DNA from: Rosa chinensis
Lineage: Eukaryota; Streptophyta; Magnoliopsida; Rosales; Rosaceae
Direction of reading: 5' to 3'
Assembly (NCBI RefSeq): GCF_002994745.2
Contig: NC_037089.1
Coordinates: 5,001-69,000 of the forward strand
DNA length: 64,000 bases
Both the position numbers and the translations under genes were made by a program. Below, piece by piece: positions 1 through 10,300 of the stretch (its first letter is position 1; every line of letters begins with the position of its first letter). The notes beneath the pieces were generated by a model. It had not been told where the DNA came from, did not search any database, and saw only the letters and a program-made list of their open reading frames with translations.

Positions 1-240
1 TGTCAAAATTTAGCGTACCGCACGTCTACGAACTCGTATCGACATGCCCTTCAATGTTTCGGATGTATAAACCACCATAATCCCAAAACTTGTATAGACC
101 AAAACTCTTTCATACGATGTCAGAATTTAGCGTGCCGCATGTCTACGAACTCGTATCGACATGCTTTTCGACACTGTAGAAGAATATTATCAAATAAACT
201 TAACTAATAAAAATTCAATTATTGACCCCTTAGAAACAAA
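1..240. repeat. Direct repeat, 117-bp period, possible LTR remnant
   Basis: A segment of about 60 bp starting at base 1 recurs at base 118 with a few substitutions; both copies share the core acgaactcgtatcgacatgc. A similar phrase (acgaactcgtcgtgacgtg) occurs near 33,045, close to the 3' end of a solo LTR, so this may be the tail of a related long LTR. That link rests on one short phrase and is weak. Confidence 0.4.
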
Positions 241-938
241 ATGTTTCAAGTAAATATTAGTTCAAAATACTTTCACTTCACCAACAACTCAAAAGAAACG
301 CATGAGAAAAAAGAAAAAAATACCGTACAAATAACCACCTTATTAATTTCAGGATTTCAAAGAAATGAATTAATGAAAACAATATTTGTGTATTACAACT
401 TGTTATTTTACAGTTCACATGTGCTTTTTAGGGCGTTAGGTACAGTTCTCAAGGCTTGTTAGGTTTCAAATGTCTTCTATGAAACTTATTACTTCATTGT
501 TCAAGAAAATTGCGTTTGACTCCTGCTTCAAAAATGGTACACTTACTATACCACATGATTTTTACATCAAATTTTACTTTTTCAAAAAATGCAATATATT
601 AATTTTAGGTTACTTATAATGACCATACTAATCTATAAATTATCATAAATATGGATATGTTATGCTAATTATGATTATCAATCTCAAAACCCACAATATT
701 TTATACCTATTGCCATTTACGGTTGGGAATATAATACCAGGCACTTACAATTGATTCTTCCTCTTTCTCTCTGCGAACAATGGCACAACTTCTGGCGGAT
801 GTGGAGACAGCCAGGATTATGTACAATATCTCTCCTAGGAGAGATAGGAGAGATATTGATAAGAGGGGAATTACTGCCAAATACTCCTTTAGTCCCTAGA
901 ATGCCACCTCACAATCTGGCATCCAATCGACATACTTG
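241..938. other. Intergenic AT-rich stretch, nothing recognised
   Basis: About 700 bp with only short chance reading frames. The one visible structure is an imperfect inverted repeat with 12-bp arms at 825-836 and 846-857 (aatatctctcct / aggagagatatt). No gene or element end is recognised. Confidence 0.5.
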
Positions 939-944
939 CTATGT

Positions 945-1322
945 AAGCGTTTCGTGGCCTTGAAGAATGGTAGGCATTTGTCGGTAAGCTTTGAAATGAA
1001 ACGAGATAATGCAGTCAATCTGCCTTGTAGGCATTGGACCTCTACCTTTTCTTTGGGGGATTGCATATTCATGATTGTGTGTACCTGGGGTTAGCCTTAA
1101 TGTCGCGCTCACTGACAATGTATCCCAAGAACTTGTTGGCGGTGATGCCAAAGAAGCATTTCTCTGGGTCGAGGCACATGTCATATGCCAACAAGATGGC
1201 AAATATGATGCGGGGGTTTGCTACATGTCCGTCAACCTCAATGCTCTTGATGAGCATGTCGTCCACGTATACCTCAATGATCTTGCCTAAGTGCTCCGCA
1301 AACATTGCATTCAATAGGTGCT
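945..1322 (-). pseudogene. Tat-type reverse transcriptase fragment
   Basis: The minus strand reads through the palm region of a Ty3/gypsy reverse transcriptase, including the YVDD catalytic motif (IIEVYVDDMLIKS) and the downstream FLGYIVS block. In another frame at about 945-1,060 it continues with a thumb/connection-like sequence (FISKLTDKCLPFF). It closely resembles the RTs of elements A and B in this window. Both ends are truncated and the frame is broken near 1,070, so this is a dead fragment about 125 codons long. No LTR or other domain of the parent is attached. Confidence 0.85.
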
Positions 1323-1330
1323 AGTAGTTT

Positions 1331-2400
1331 GTTACACCTTTGAAAGTGCAAGGGGTGAAAGCACCGAGGTTAGGCATGTCTTGCGCCTACCTTGAGTGTT
1401 GATGGGCAGCAGGGTTGTCCAAAAGAAGAGAAGACAAGGAAGTCCAATGTTCGAGTAGCTAGCCTCGCTAAGCACAAAGGTGCGCAAAGTGTTTGCCTCT
1501 CTAAGCCACATGAGGTGTAGGGCGTTAGACTTGCTAGCCAAGCAAGCATGCAGCATGCAAAGCCAACATTGGCACCATCAGCAGGCAAGGAGTTAGCCTC
1601 GCTAGGTTAGCCATGCTGAGAGCCTCACTAAGCGCTGATAGCTGGCAACCATCAGTAGGGAAGGAGTTAGCCACGCCTAGTTAGCCTTGCTAAGCACTGA
1701 TGGCAAGGCCATGCATTGACAGTAGTCAATACATGGCCTGTGTGTGGGACTGCCAGGGACATCACACGGCGAGGGGTAAGGATGACAACGCTGACAAGCA
1801 TCTGCCAAGGCTGGGCAAGGCAGTAAAGGTAGCAAGCAACAAGCACATGACACACGCGCGAGCAAGCAAGCTGATGCAAGGGCGATGCAAGCAGCGATTA
1901 GTTTAGGTTATTAGCTCCTATCCAAAGGAAGTTAGAGGAAGTTACCTAGGGTAACTCTCCTTTGGATAAACCTAGGTGGTTGGGGATGTCAACCACAAGA
2001 TCGAGTAGTTAATCGATATAATCTCTAGGTGGTGGTTGGGGGTGTCAACCGTTTGAAAAAACTATGTGTTGTTCGACACACGTACCTAGGGAAGTTGGGG
2101 TTGTCAACTTTCGAGGGTAGGCTGCCCTCTATAAATAGCCAAGTGTGTTGAGACTCCAAACGACATCCAATTTGGAAGACACAACCAAACTTGAGAGTGT
2201 ATTGTGGAGATCCAAAACGCGAGTTCATTTTGTTAAGTGCGAGTTATTAAAGGGTTGAGATTTTCCCGTATTTCGTCTGCATTATGGGTTGAGACTCTTA
2301 TTCTTTATTGGTGTCCACTTGAGTGTGGGGTGGCAACGAAACACTTGAGTGAAAAGCACATTATACTCTGAGGTGTGCTTGGCTGGTCTTATTGTCATAT
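1331..2400 (+). repeat. Putative LTR or LTR-like repeat with TATA box
   Basis: The stretch holds a TATA-like ctctataaatagcc at about 2,128 with LTR-like sequence on both sides and no coding potential. Its left half (1,425-1,965) recurs inverted at 6,660-7,195. The boundaries are guesses; no clear TG...CA ends or target duplication were found. Confidence 0.35.
1425..1965 (+). repeat. Inverted repeat R, left copy
   Basis: About 540 bp rich in the words gttagcctcgct and aagcaagc, ending in an imperfect palindrome (atccaaagg ... cctttggat, about 1,920-1,970). The same sequence appears reverse-complemented at 6,660-7,195, so the two copies flank roughly 4.7 kb of element debris. Confidence 0.7.
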
Positions 2401-2564
2401 GGGGGGCAGCAAGGCGCAATCACAGACTTGAGGGAAGCGAAAAAAATTCTCTATTAGAGAACGTGTCCGTGAATGTGGCTCGTTAATGAGCCACCACATT
2501 TTGCTCGCATACGCCAACGAAATGGTTCATTAATACCTTCCATTTTCACTTGTCTATACAGGCA

Positions 2565-3004
2565 AAACAAGCTTGTAACACAACTCTCGTCAATGCCCAC
2601 CAAACAATGACAATGATCTTCATGACACATTGCGATCAAGATTCTCCTCCAGGAAAGAGTAAGGGACAGGTTAACGCAGCCCACGGCTGCCACTGATCAG
2701 GCAATTAACCCCCAACGCTTGAGCCATAAAAGATTAGGCTAACTACCTAACACCCACTACTTCAATGCTCTCCTCATCAAACAATCATCAGGCCACACGG
2801 AGGTCTTTCTTAGCCGGGGAGTAGGGGACTCCCTGGGGGAGGGGCTAGTAGGGCCACCCGAAATGACAAAAGCGCTCACTCAGAGAAGTCTATGGTTGAA
2901 GGCGCAGTTGCACTGATTATGCCCGACATGCTGCTGAGACCTTGCTTTAGCGGCAGTAACTCCCCAACCAAGAAATCCCTCATTGACTGGGGACTTGGTG
3001 GACT
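2565..3004 (+). repeat. A-type element 3'UTR, copy 1
   Basis: About 440 bp directly upstream of an LTR, ending in a purine-rich PPT-like tract (gactggggacttggtggact). It recurs at about 3,550-3,942 before a second LTR. A clearly related copy lies reverse-complemented inside element G at 33,378-33,745. No coding potential. Confidence 0.6.
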
Positions 3005-3510
3005 TGTACATACATATTACTGTCAGGCATAATCAACAAAAGGAGGTCCACCTTTCGTTGGTAAGTTAGCCCGACAAGGGCAACCTACGGAAATACCACA
3101 AGCTAAGTTGTCACTTGAGCCAAGCCTCAGGCCAAAATGTATTGTGACGCTGTGCAAAGCGTAAAGATGGCTTCTCAGAGACTTCAAAAAACACCTAACT
3201 GAAGTATATCAGTCCCACATCAGAAAAAAAGACTGAGGCCAAACCCCACCTCACCTATAAAAGGTATATTTCTCTCTCTTCATTCATTACGCATTTAATA
3301 CTTATGTACCTCTACTCTGCTAACATAAATACACTCACTGACTTTAGCATCAGAGGAGTGAAGACCGCCAATTACAGTCTCCCTTCTTGATGCTGGTATA
3401 TTTTACTTGATAAGTGTCGACAACTCTTACCTCACTATATCGGCTGAGACTTCGGACCCTTTGTCCCCGTTAACGGGATTCGACATCCTTCGAAATTGTA
3501 AGAATTAACA
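3005..3510 (+). repeat. LTR of the A/B family, plus orientation, copy 1
   Basis: It starts tgtacatacatatt and ends gaattaaca. It holds the family's promoter-like cacctataaaagg (near 3,250) and the following block attcattacgcattt ... aacataaataca. The reverse complements of the LTRs of elements A (21,500-22,002) and B (56,005-56,521) match this arrangement. No primer-binding site follows it, so it is not a normal 5' LTR. Confidence 0.65.
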
Positions 3511-3549
3511 AGGTCTACGACTATCCGCCAACGACGGGACACAACGCCC

Positions 3550-3942
3550 TAATGACAGTGATCTCCACGAGACATTGCAGTCAAGATTGTCCCCTGAAAA
3601 AGAGTAAGGAACAGGTTAACGCAACCTACGATAGCCATTGATCGGGCAGTTAACCCCAACACTTGGGTACTAAAGATTAGGTTCGCTACCTAATGCTTGC
3701 TGCTCTAATGCAAATCCCTTCAGCAAACAATTATCCGGCCATACTGAGGTCTTTCTTATCCGGGAATGGGGGACTCCTTGGGGGGTTTAGCAGGGGCCCA
3801 CCAGAAAGGGCTAAAAGCATTTGCTCAAACAAAGTCTATTGTTGACGACGCCCTCGTACTGATTATGCCCAATGAAGGGCCTAAGGTTACGCCTCAACGT
3901 CAATTACTCCCTAACCAAGAAATCCCTCCTTGACTGGAGACT
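3550..3942 (+). repeat. A-type element 3'UTR, copy 2
   Basis: Second copy of the segment at 2,565-3,004, diverged throughout, again ending in a PPT-like tract (ccttgactggagact) before an LTR. Confidence 0.6.
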
Positions 3943-4434
3943 TGTATATATAGGGAATTACCTGGCATAATTAGCATCGATTGGTAGCTGCCTCATATTA
4001 TCAGAATGACCAAGCTGGTGTGACCTCCGGGAACACCGCAGGCTCAGCTTTCAACCAAGCTAAACCTCAAGCCAAACATGCCGTAACGCGCTGCACCAAC
4101 GGAAAGTCTCAAAAACAGATAGTTGAAGAACATCAGTCCCACATCATAAACAAAGTGAAGGTCACCCTTCATTTCACCTATAAAATGTATCATCTCTCTC
4201 TTCATTCATTACGCATTTATTATCTACATTCCCATCGCTACTCTGTTAACATAAATACATTGACTGACTTAGGCATCGAAGGAGCAAAGACCGCCAACCG
4301 TGGTTTCCCTCTTAATGCTAGTGTTTCAATTAACAAGTTGCGACCTTACTTACCTCACCAAATCAACCGAGACTCTAAACCCGTGTCCGCCTTAACGGGA
4401 TCAGACTTCCCCTTAATCTTGAGCATTAACATCA
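3943..4434 (+). repeat. LTR of the A/B family, plus orientation, copy 2
   Basis: A 492-bp LTR-like sequence from tgtatatataggg to cattaacatca with cacctataaaatg near 4,175. With its 3'UTR it forms the second unit of a tandem LTR-UTR-LTR arrangement of about 0.95-kb period. The 160-codon frame starting at 3,981 lies in this LTR and its edge and is not a gene. Confidence 0.65.
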
Positions 4435-4436
4435 GT

Positions 4437-5085
4437 GTTGAGATGCAGGCCCTATGCCATTAAGATAGCGAATATGATGCGCAAATTTTCTACGTGTATG
4501 CTAGCCTTGACGTTCTTAATGAGCATGTTATCCATATATACCTCAATAATCTTGCCTAGGTGTTCTACAAACATTGCATTTATCAGGCGTTGGTATGTGG
4601 CATTTGCATTCTTTAGGCAAAAAGGTATGACGTTTTAATAGTATAAGCCCTTGTCGGTGGTGAACGTTGTGGGATTCCTGGTCTCCATAATGCATTTTGA
4701 TCTAGTTGTAGCAGGAGTATGCATTTATCATGTTGAGTAGCTCATGGCCTGCCATTACGTCAACTAATTGGTCAATGTGTGGAAGCGGAAAGCTGTCCTT
4801 GGAGCATGCCTTGTTGAGGTTCTTGAATTCCATGCACATTCACCATTTACTTTTAGGCTTCTTAACCATAATCACATTGGAGATCCACTATGGGTAGTTG
4901 ACTTGGAGGATGAAACCCATGTCTTACAACTTGGCGACCTCTGTACTGATGCCTTGATACTTTTCTTTGTTGAAAGCCCTCCGCTTTGCTTAACAAGCTA
5001 GAAAGATGGCTTGATGGCGAGCTTGTGTGTGATGATGTAAGGTGAGATTCTTGGCATGTCTGCATATGACCAGGGAAAGGCCTCA
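4437..5085 (-). pseudogene. Tat-type RT fragment, degenerate
   Basis: Read on the minus strand, the region runs from the RT N-terminus (ISPYIITHKLAIKPSF, near 5,010) through fingers and palm toward the YVDD region (near 4,520), matching the RTs of A and B in order. Frameshifts and stops are scattered; the catalytic region is eroded. At its right edge (near 5,090-5,110) the reading frame passes directly into an unrelated sequence, the antisense gene's domain, inside one 60-codon frame. Confidence 0.75.
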
Positions 5086-5780
5086 GTATTTTCCTTTGAC
5101 CCTGTGAAATCTGTCACTATATACTGTGGTTCGCCAAGTGATCGAAGAGTCAGAGATGTGCTCCAAGAGCTTGGGAACATTATGAAGCGCGGCGAGTTAA
5201 CATTACAATCCCTCTACAACCCACTCTCCCGTTGTATGTCAGCTCATAGAAATATAACACTTCAGCAATGGTAGACCACTCGCACCCCGACAAGTTCCAT
5301 AACGCTGTCAACGTTAATAGTATCTTCCATATGTTGACGGAAACCTGGCCGACCGCAACATAAAGCTTGCAAATGAAGTATTGCAAGCTGGGCAGCAATG
5401 GCAACTTCAACCCATGACGCAGTGGGCCCTTATGTATGGCGGCGCAACCATATCACTCAACTTTGTCACCATTTCATGCTTCCTTAACAGATGCAATTTA
5501 ATTATACCAGGCAACCTATAGTGTTTTTCATCCTATCTATGGCTCTGTACGTCATTGTAGATCGAGGTTCTTGAACCCTAGTTCTATCACTCATGGTCCA
5601 CGAGTACAATACTTTCCGGGAGCTTTACCCTTCGTCGGCAACTTCGTTGTCCTCATCATCTTTCTAAAAAGTGCTAGCACTGGCTTGGCTAGCCGCCCTC
5701 TCGGCCTCTTCCCTTTGACGGAAATTCTTCTGTTCTGCATCATTATGACGACGAACTCCAGGGTTACCTATATGTGGCGG
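5086..5780 (-). pseudogene. Transposase_28-like antisense gene fragment
   Basis: The minus strand encodes pieces matching the antisense gene of element B: an early acidic/basic piece (RQREEAERAASQASAS, near 5,690) and the core (ICKLYVAVGQVSVNIWKILL, near 5,310-5,370; FYELTYNGRVGC, near 5,220). Plant proteins of this type carry the 'putative gypsy type transposon' domain (Transposase_28). Stops and frameshifts make it a relic. Its strand is the same as the neighbouring RT piece, whereas in intact elements the two are opposed, so an inversion or junction lies between. Confidence 0.6.
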
Positions 5781-5870
5781 ATATATAGTTTGCAACAGAA
5801 TCATGCAAGGCAAGTGGTCAAGTTGTTTATAACTGTCGTTGAAGATGATGTTAACGGCAAAACCACTATC
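5781..5870 (-). pseudogene. Protease fragment of a Tat element
   Basis: A 30-codon minus-strand piece with the retroviral-type aspartic protease signature (DSGFAVNIIFN) seen in elements A and B. It stops exactly where the LTR at 5,871 begins, so that LTR probably inserted in the protease region of an older element. Confidence 0.55.
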
Positions 5871-5905
5871 TGTTAATGTATAGAGTCAAAGGATCTAGTT
5901 AATGT

Positions 5906-5989
<84 letters not shown>

Positions 5990-6416
5990 CATGAGAAGTA
6001 TAGTAGTTCGTCTCCCGCCCTAGATGGGAGACTACGTTTACTTGAAATGTTAGTCTATGTGTTTGGGTCTTGCGGCCCAAGGGGTTTAGAAGATATTGTA
6101 ATGGATGGTCTCTAAGTAAGTGGAGAGGTCGCTTTCATAAGTAAGGGAGCCTCCTTTCTTTACATTTTCTCCTATGTGGGACACAAAGTGCCTTTCAAGT
6201 GTACAAAAGCTTATCATGGAGGCATCTTGGAAAGGCTGGGAGGGTGGTCCCTCCCGGAGTCTTGGCCGCCTCCGACCAACACGAGGTAGCTTGGATGTCG
6301 AACTACGAGATGCATGTTGCGATCGGATCCCACCATGGCTGGCTGCACACTAAGAAGGTATTACTTATGCTTGGTGATATAGCAAATCCTCCATACTAGA
6401 AGAAGAGGTATGTACA
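5871..6416 (-). repeat. LTR of family G, 3' copy
   Basis: A 546-bp LTR, read on the plus strand from TGTTAATGTATAG to GTATGTACA, matching both LTRs of element G (27,297-27,788; 37,149-37,638) along its length. Shared landmarks: a GA-run, ttcgtctcccgcc, cttgcggcccaagggg and ttacttatgcttgg. Its dinucleotide tract is far longer than in G. It is followed by G-type internal sequence, as expected for a 3' LTR of a minus-strand element. Confidence 0.8.
5907..5988. repeat. (AG)n(TG)n microsatellite
   Basis: About 22 AG units followed by about 19 TG units, inside the G-family LTR at the place where element G has a short AG run. Confidence 0.95.
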
Positions 6417-6655
6417 AGTCCCTGAAGTCTCCAAGTAAGAGGAGCCTCTTGGTTAGAGAGTTATGAACACGATGTCATCAAGTATAAGTGACGTTCGGGC
6501 GGCGCCCTGCCTCTATAAGTCCCTGAACTCCATAAGCAAGAAGAGACTCTTCAACCTTGCAAGGTCAATACCACGGGGGAGGATGTCCTCAAATCACATA
6601 GAGTAACTGCAAAATAAAGCTAGAAGCATATGCATGTAGAATGGTTTAGGCGCTA
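6417..6655 (-). mobile_element. 3' internal end of a G-family element
   Basis: The sequence agtccctgaagtctccaagtaag ... gtccctgaactccataagcaag parallels the internal end of element G next to its 3' LTR (27,789-27,920), including the PPT-like GGGACTT words on the minus strand. It stops where repeat R begins. No coding content. Confidence 0.65.
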
Positions 6656-6659
6656 ATCC

Positions 6660-7195
6660 AAAAGGGAGTTACCCTAGGTAACTTCCTCTAACTTCCTTTG
6701 GATAGGAGCTAATAACCTACACTAACCGCTGCTCATATCGCCCTTACATCAGCTTGCTTGCTCGCACATGCGTCATGTGCTTGTTTCTTGCTTGCTTGCT
6801 GCCTTGGCCAGCCTTAGCAGATGCTTTTCAGCATTGTCATCCTTGTCCCTTGCTGTATGCTGCCCCTGGCAGTCCCCCACACAGGCCATGCATTGCTTAC
6901 TCTCAATGCATGGGCTTGCCATTAGTGTTTAGTGAGGCTAACCAAGCAAGGCTATCTCAACGAGGCTAACTCTTTGCTCAATGTTGGTTGCCAGCTATCA
7001 ACGCTCAGCGAGGCTCTCGGTGAGGCTAACTCCTTGCCTGCTAATGGTGCCAATGTTGGCTTTGCCTACTGCCTGCATGCTTGGCTAGCGAGGCTAATGC
7101 CCAGCACCTCATGTGCCTTAGCGAGGCTAACACTCCGCACACCCTTGTGCCTAGCCAGGCTAGTTGCTCGACCATTGGACTTCCTTGTCTTGTCT
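6660..7195 (-). repeat. Inverted repeat R, right copy
   Basis: Reverse-complement partner of 1,425-1,965, starting with the palindromic ccaaaagggagttaccctagg block and ending near ttccttgtcttgtcttcc. Short frames here are chance products of its GCTAAC-rich repeats. Confidence 0.7.
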
Positions 7196-7316
7196 TCCTT
7201 TGGCTCCAAGAATAGGTCTTTTCTTAGTTTTTGAAAATTTTCGTGAAGTGGAGTAAAGGAGGTGATAAGAAGTGGTGACTGACATTAACTAACCTTAGTA
7301 TAATATTGGCAATGGT

Positions 7317-9789
7317 ATGGCCCGAGAGCCACATGCTGGTGGTGGGGGAGGCGATGGGGAAAAGCCCTCCCAGAAGGATGGAGATGTCGATAGGCCCTCT
7401 ATGGAGGAGATATATTACAATAACCTCAACCCGGAGGAGTTTGAGGTGATAGAGATGCCGCTATTGGCCCTGATGTTTCTATTGATTAGCCTAGGTCGAG
7501 TATGACGCGAGAGGAGATTGATAAGATGAGGGCTATGTGCGAGATCCCTCTAGAAGTGTTGTTGCATCTGATTGGGGGAGGCGAGCATGTTAGGCATCAC
7601 GATGAGGGATGGTCATGTTTCTACGAGTACCAACTAAGGTGTGGGCTATCATTTCCCATACCGCGGCAATTGCAGTACCTATTGTCATGTCTCAACGTTG
7701 CCATCGGTCAGCTATCGCCAAATACACTTAAGCAGATTATGGGCATTCTATGCTGTGGAGGCTATGTTACCAGAAGTGCCCGAGTATTTGACGAGTTTAA
7801 TTATCTGTACAAGTTGCAATACTCCAAGAAGGCTGGTGATGGTGGCTATGTGAACTTTAAGGCACGCGGACGTGAGGATCTGATCTTAAACATCCATGCT
7901 CAATGGAGGAGGAGTAGGCTGTGCATGGTAAGTGGCACTTGGCAGAACTTGCGGACGGTGCATCGTGTTCCTTTCCACTTCCAGCCCATAGGTGAGTCTG
8001 TGGATAGGTTCTTATGATATTCTTATACTTTGGGTGTGTGCTAACAGTGTTGTTTGTGTTATAGTGGAGCAATCATCTAATCTTAGCCCGTTAGAGTGGA
8101 AGCGCATCCATAGGCTGTTAGGCAAGTTCCCTCGTGGGAAAGGGGGGGGGGGTCTATCGCCTATGTAGATTGGTGATACTCGATAGGTGGTGATTGGGGA
8201 GATTTCCTGGTGAGGGTTGAATTATTATTTGATAACGTCTTTTAATATTTGCCTTGTTCTAATCATGTGTTTTGTTGTAGCCAATATGCACGCAAAGGGC
8301 CCAACTAAAAGTACGGTGCCTTATGCCAACACCGAGGGGGGGGATATCATTGATGAACTTATGGAGGAATTGAGGTTGGCGAGGTAAGCTGATGTTGACC
8401 TCGGGACCCGTAGAGTTTTTGATACCGGTGCTCCAGTGGATTTCCACTTGTCTCATAGCATTTATGATAAGTTTCCCAAGAAGATTGCCTAGTTTCTCGG
8501 TATCGCGGTATCAGATGGAAAGGGTGGAGATCAAGCTAATCCTGAGCAGGGTGTATATGTAAAAGCACCGGAGCAGGCAAGGGAGGAAGGACAGTCCTCC
8601 CCAGACAATGCAAGGGTGGAGCAGTCCCCTCATGGCTATATCGGGGCGGAGCAGCCATCTCGTGTCGAAGTTGAGGTTTTTGTTGAGGAGTTTTTGGAAC
8701 AAGAACAAAGTGAGACAGGGGACAGTGCCTAATTTGTGGAGGATGTTGTGTTGGAGCAGTTGGAGGGGAGGAAAAGAGTTGAGATAGGCAAGACTGAGGA
8801 GCCCAGGTCTCACGAGGTTATTACTGTGGACAGTGGCAAGACCTAGGTGTTAGCTCGCTAGTTTTGAGTCTGTTGTGAGGGCAGGCGAGGATTCTTAACC
8901 CCTCGAGGTAGGACTTGGTAGTGGTGAGAGGCCCACAGTTGGGCACCGAGAACCGGTTGTGGCAGCCAATACTCAACCAAATGGAAAGGGAGGTGGACCC
9001 TAGGGTACCATGACCTGTGCTCGCATAGAGTTTACTATAGGTAATTAGAGGTAAATGGGTGGCTCCCAAATTCGTATTGGCAACCCTCTTATGGGTGGAC
9101 CAATTAACCCTCAAGGAGGTAAGAGGTCTAGTACCGAGAGGGGTCTTAATCTCGGTCCACCAGTGAAGGATTTCCTCTCTATTGTGATGAAGTTGTTGAT
9201 GATCTTGCTCACACCCTTGGCGAGATCGGAGTGCACGAGGGTTAATTGGCCTACTCATGGTTGTAAATTTGCGCAACTGTCATCGTGACAAGGATCAGAT
9301 TAGCCTTAAAGACCCCAGGGCGAACTTCTGAGGTGCACAGGAGAGGCTTATGAGGGTATGTTCCTTACTATCTTGATTTGATGTTGTATCAGTGTACATC
9401 GTGTGTTTACACTTGTTTTCTCACAGGCTGTTAACTTGACTTACGGTACCTCTGCTGAGTTGCTGCACCATCTTAATAGTGAGATAGCTCGTCTAGGAGC
9501 TGAACTTGAGGCCAAGAGACAGAAGACTCGTGACCTGCATGAGGCATGGATGGTGAAAGGGGTAGTCGCCATGAGATGAATAAGGCCATCGAGGCGAGAA
9601 TTTCTAGGAGGCGAGAGTTGGAGTAGGCTTTAGCTGTGGAGCAAGCCTAGAGACAACAGGCTGAGGATACCTTGGCGCCACTCCAGTCCACTAATTTGGA
9701 GCTCACTGGTAGGCTGACTTGAACTGAAGCTGGTCTGCGAGGAGTAACTGGGCTAGGCAGGAGTTTGAGACCCTAAGGAAGCTAGTGCT
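7317..9789 (+). pseudogene. Transposase_28-like, intron-bearing gene (antisense-type ORF)
   Basis: It starts with an ATG and an acidic N-terminus (MAREPHAGGGGGDG). A frameshift near 7,495 leads into a 171-codon frame with the fold typical of plant 'putative gypsy type transposon' proteins: YEYQLRCGLSFPIPRQLQYL, then LNVAIGQLSPNTLKQIMG. A GT-AG intron is visible at 7,992-8,064, another probably ends at 8,280, and a third (about 9,356-9,427) precedes a coiled-coil region with heptad-like LNSEIARLGAELEAKRQK. Several stops interrupt later exons. In elements A and B the homologous gene lies antisense beyond pol, so this is probably part of another minus-strand Tat element. It is cut at 9,789 by the LTR of element H. 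No catalytic motif is visible; function unknown. Confidence 0.7.
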
Positions 9790-10278
9790 TGTACATACCT
9801 CCACTAGCATGGCTTATTTGCTATGTCACCAAGTATAAGTAACCCTCTCATAAGGGGACCACGAGTCATAGTGGGATCCAACCGCAATATACATCTCATA
9901 ACCTGACATACAAGCTACCCTGTGGTAGTCGGAAGAGGTCAAGAGCTCGCCGGGAAGTCACCTTCCCTTTTCTAACCAATATGCCTTTACAACAAGCTTT
10001 TATGAAGTAGAAATGGGACTTCTTGTCCCACATTGTAAAAAATGTACAGGAGAGTGGCTTCCTTCCTTATAAAAGGGACCACTCCTCCTATTTAGAAGAC
10101 AACTCCATTACAAGTTTACAACTCTTGTAATCTTATTGGGTCGCAAGGCCCAAACACTAGTTAAAGCTTTCAAGTGGACGTAGTCTCCTGCTAAGGCGGG
10201 AGATGAACCACCATATGTCTCGAGTCTCACTCTCTCTATCTCTAACGCAAACTAGAGACTTCGATTCTAAGGTTAAAA
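9790..10278 (+). repeat. 5' LTR of element H (family G)
   Basis: Starting TGTACATACCTCCACTAGC, it parallels the reverse complement of element G's LTRs, including ttcccttataaaagggacc (TATA region near 10,055) and gtcgcaaggcccaaac. It is clearly older than G. A degenerate primer-binding site follows directly. The preceding gtgct (9,785-9,789) would be the target duplication; its partner was not found. Confidence 0.8.
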
Positions 10279-10281
10279 TTG

Positions 10282-10300
10282 ATGGCGTCTGTGGGAAGCC
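10282..10300 (+). promoter_or_regulatory. Degenerate primer-binding site of element H
   Basis: The sequence atggcgtctgtgggaagcc sits just after the LTR and matches the site of element G (tggcgccgtctgtgggaa) with two bases lost. The first bases of the intact form are complementary to the 3' end of tRNA-Asp. Confidence 0.6.

Noticed and set aside
3981..4463. 160-codon plus-strand open frame
   Set aside because: It lies almost entirely inside an LTR of the A/B family (3,943-4,434), crosses its promoter region and has no domain.
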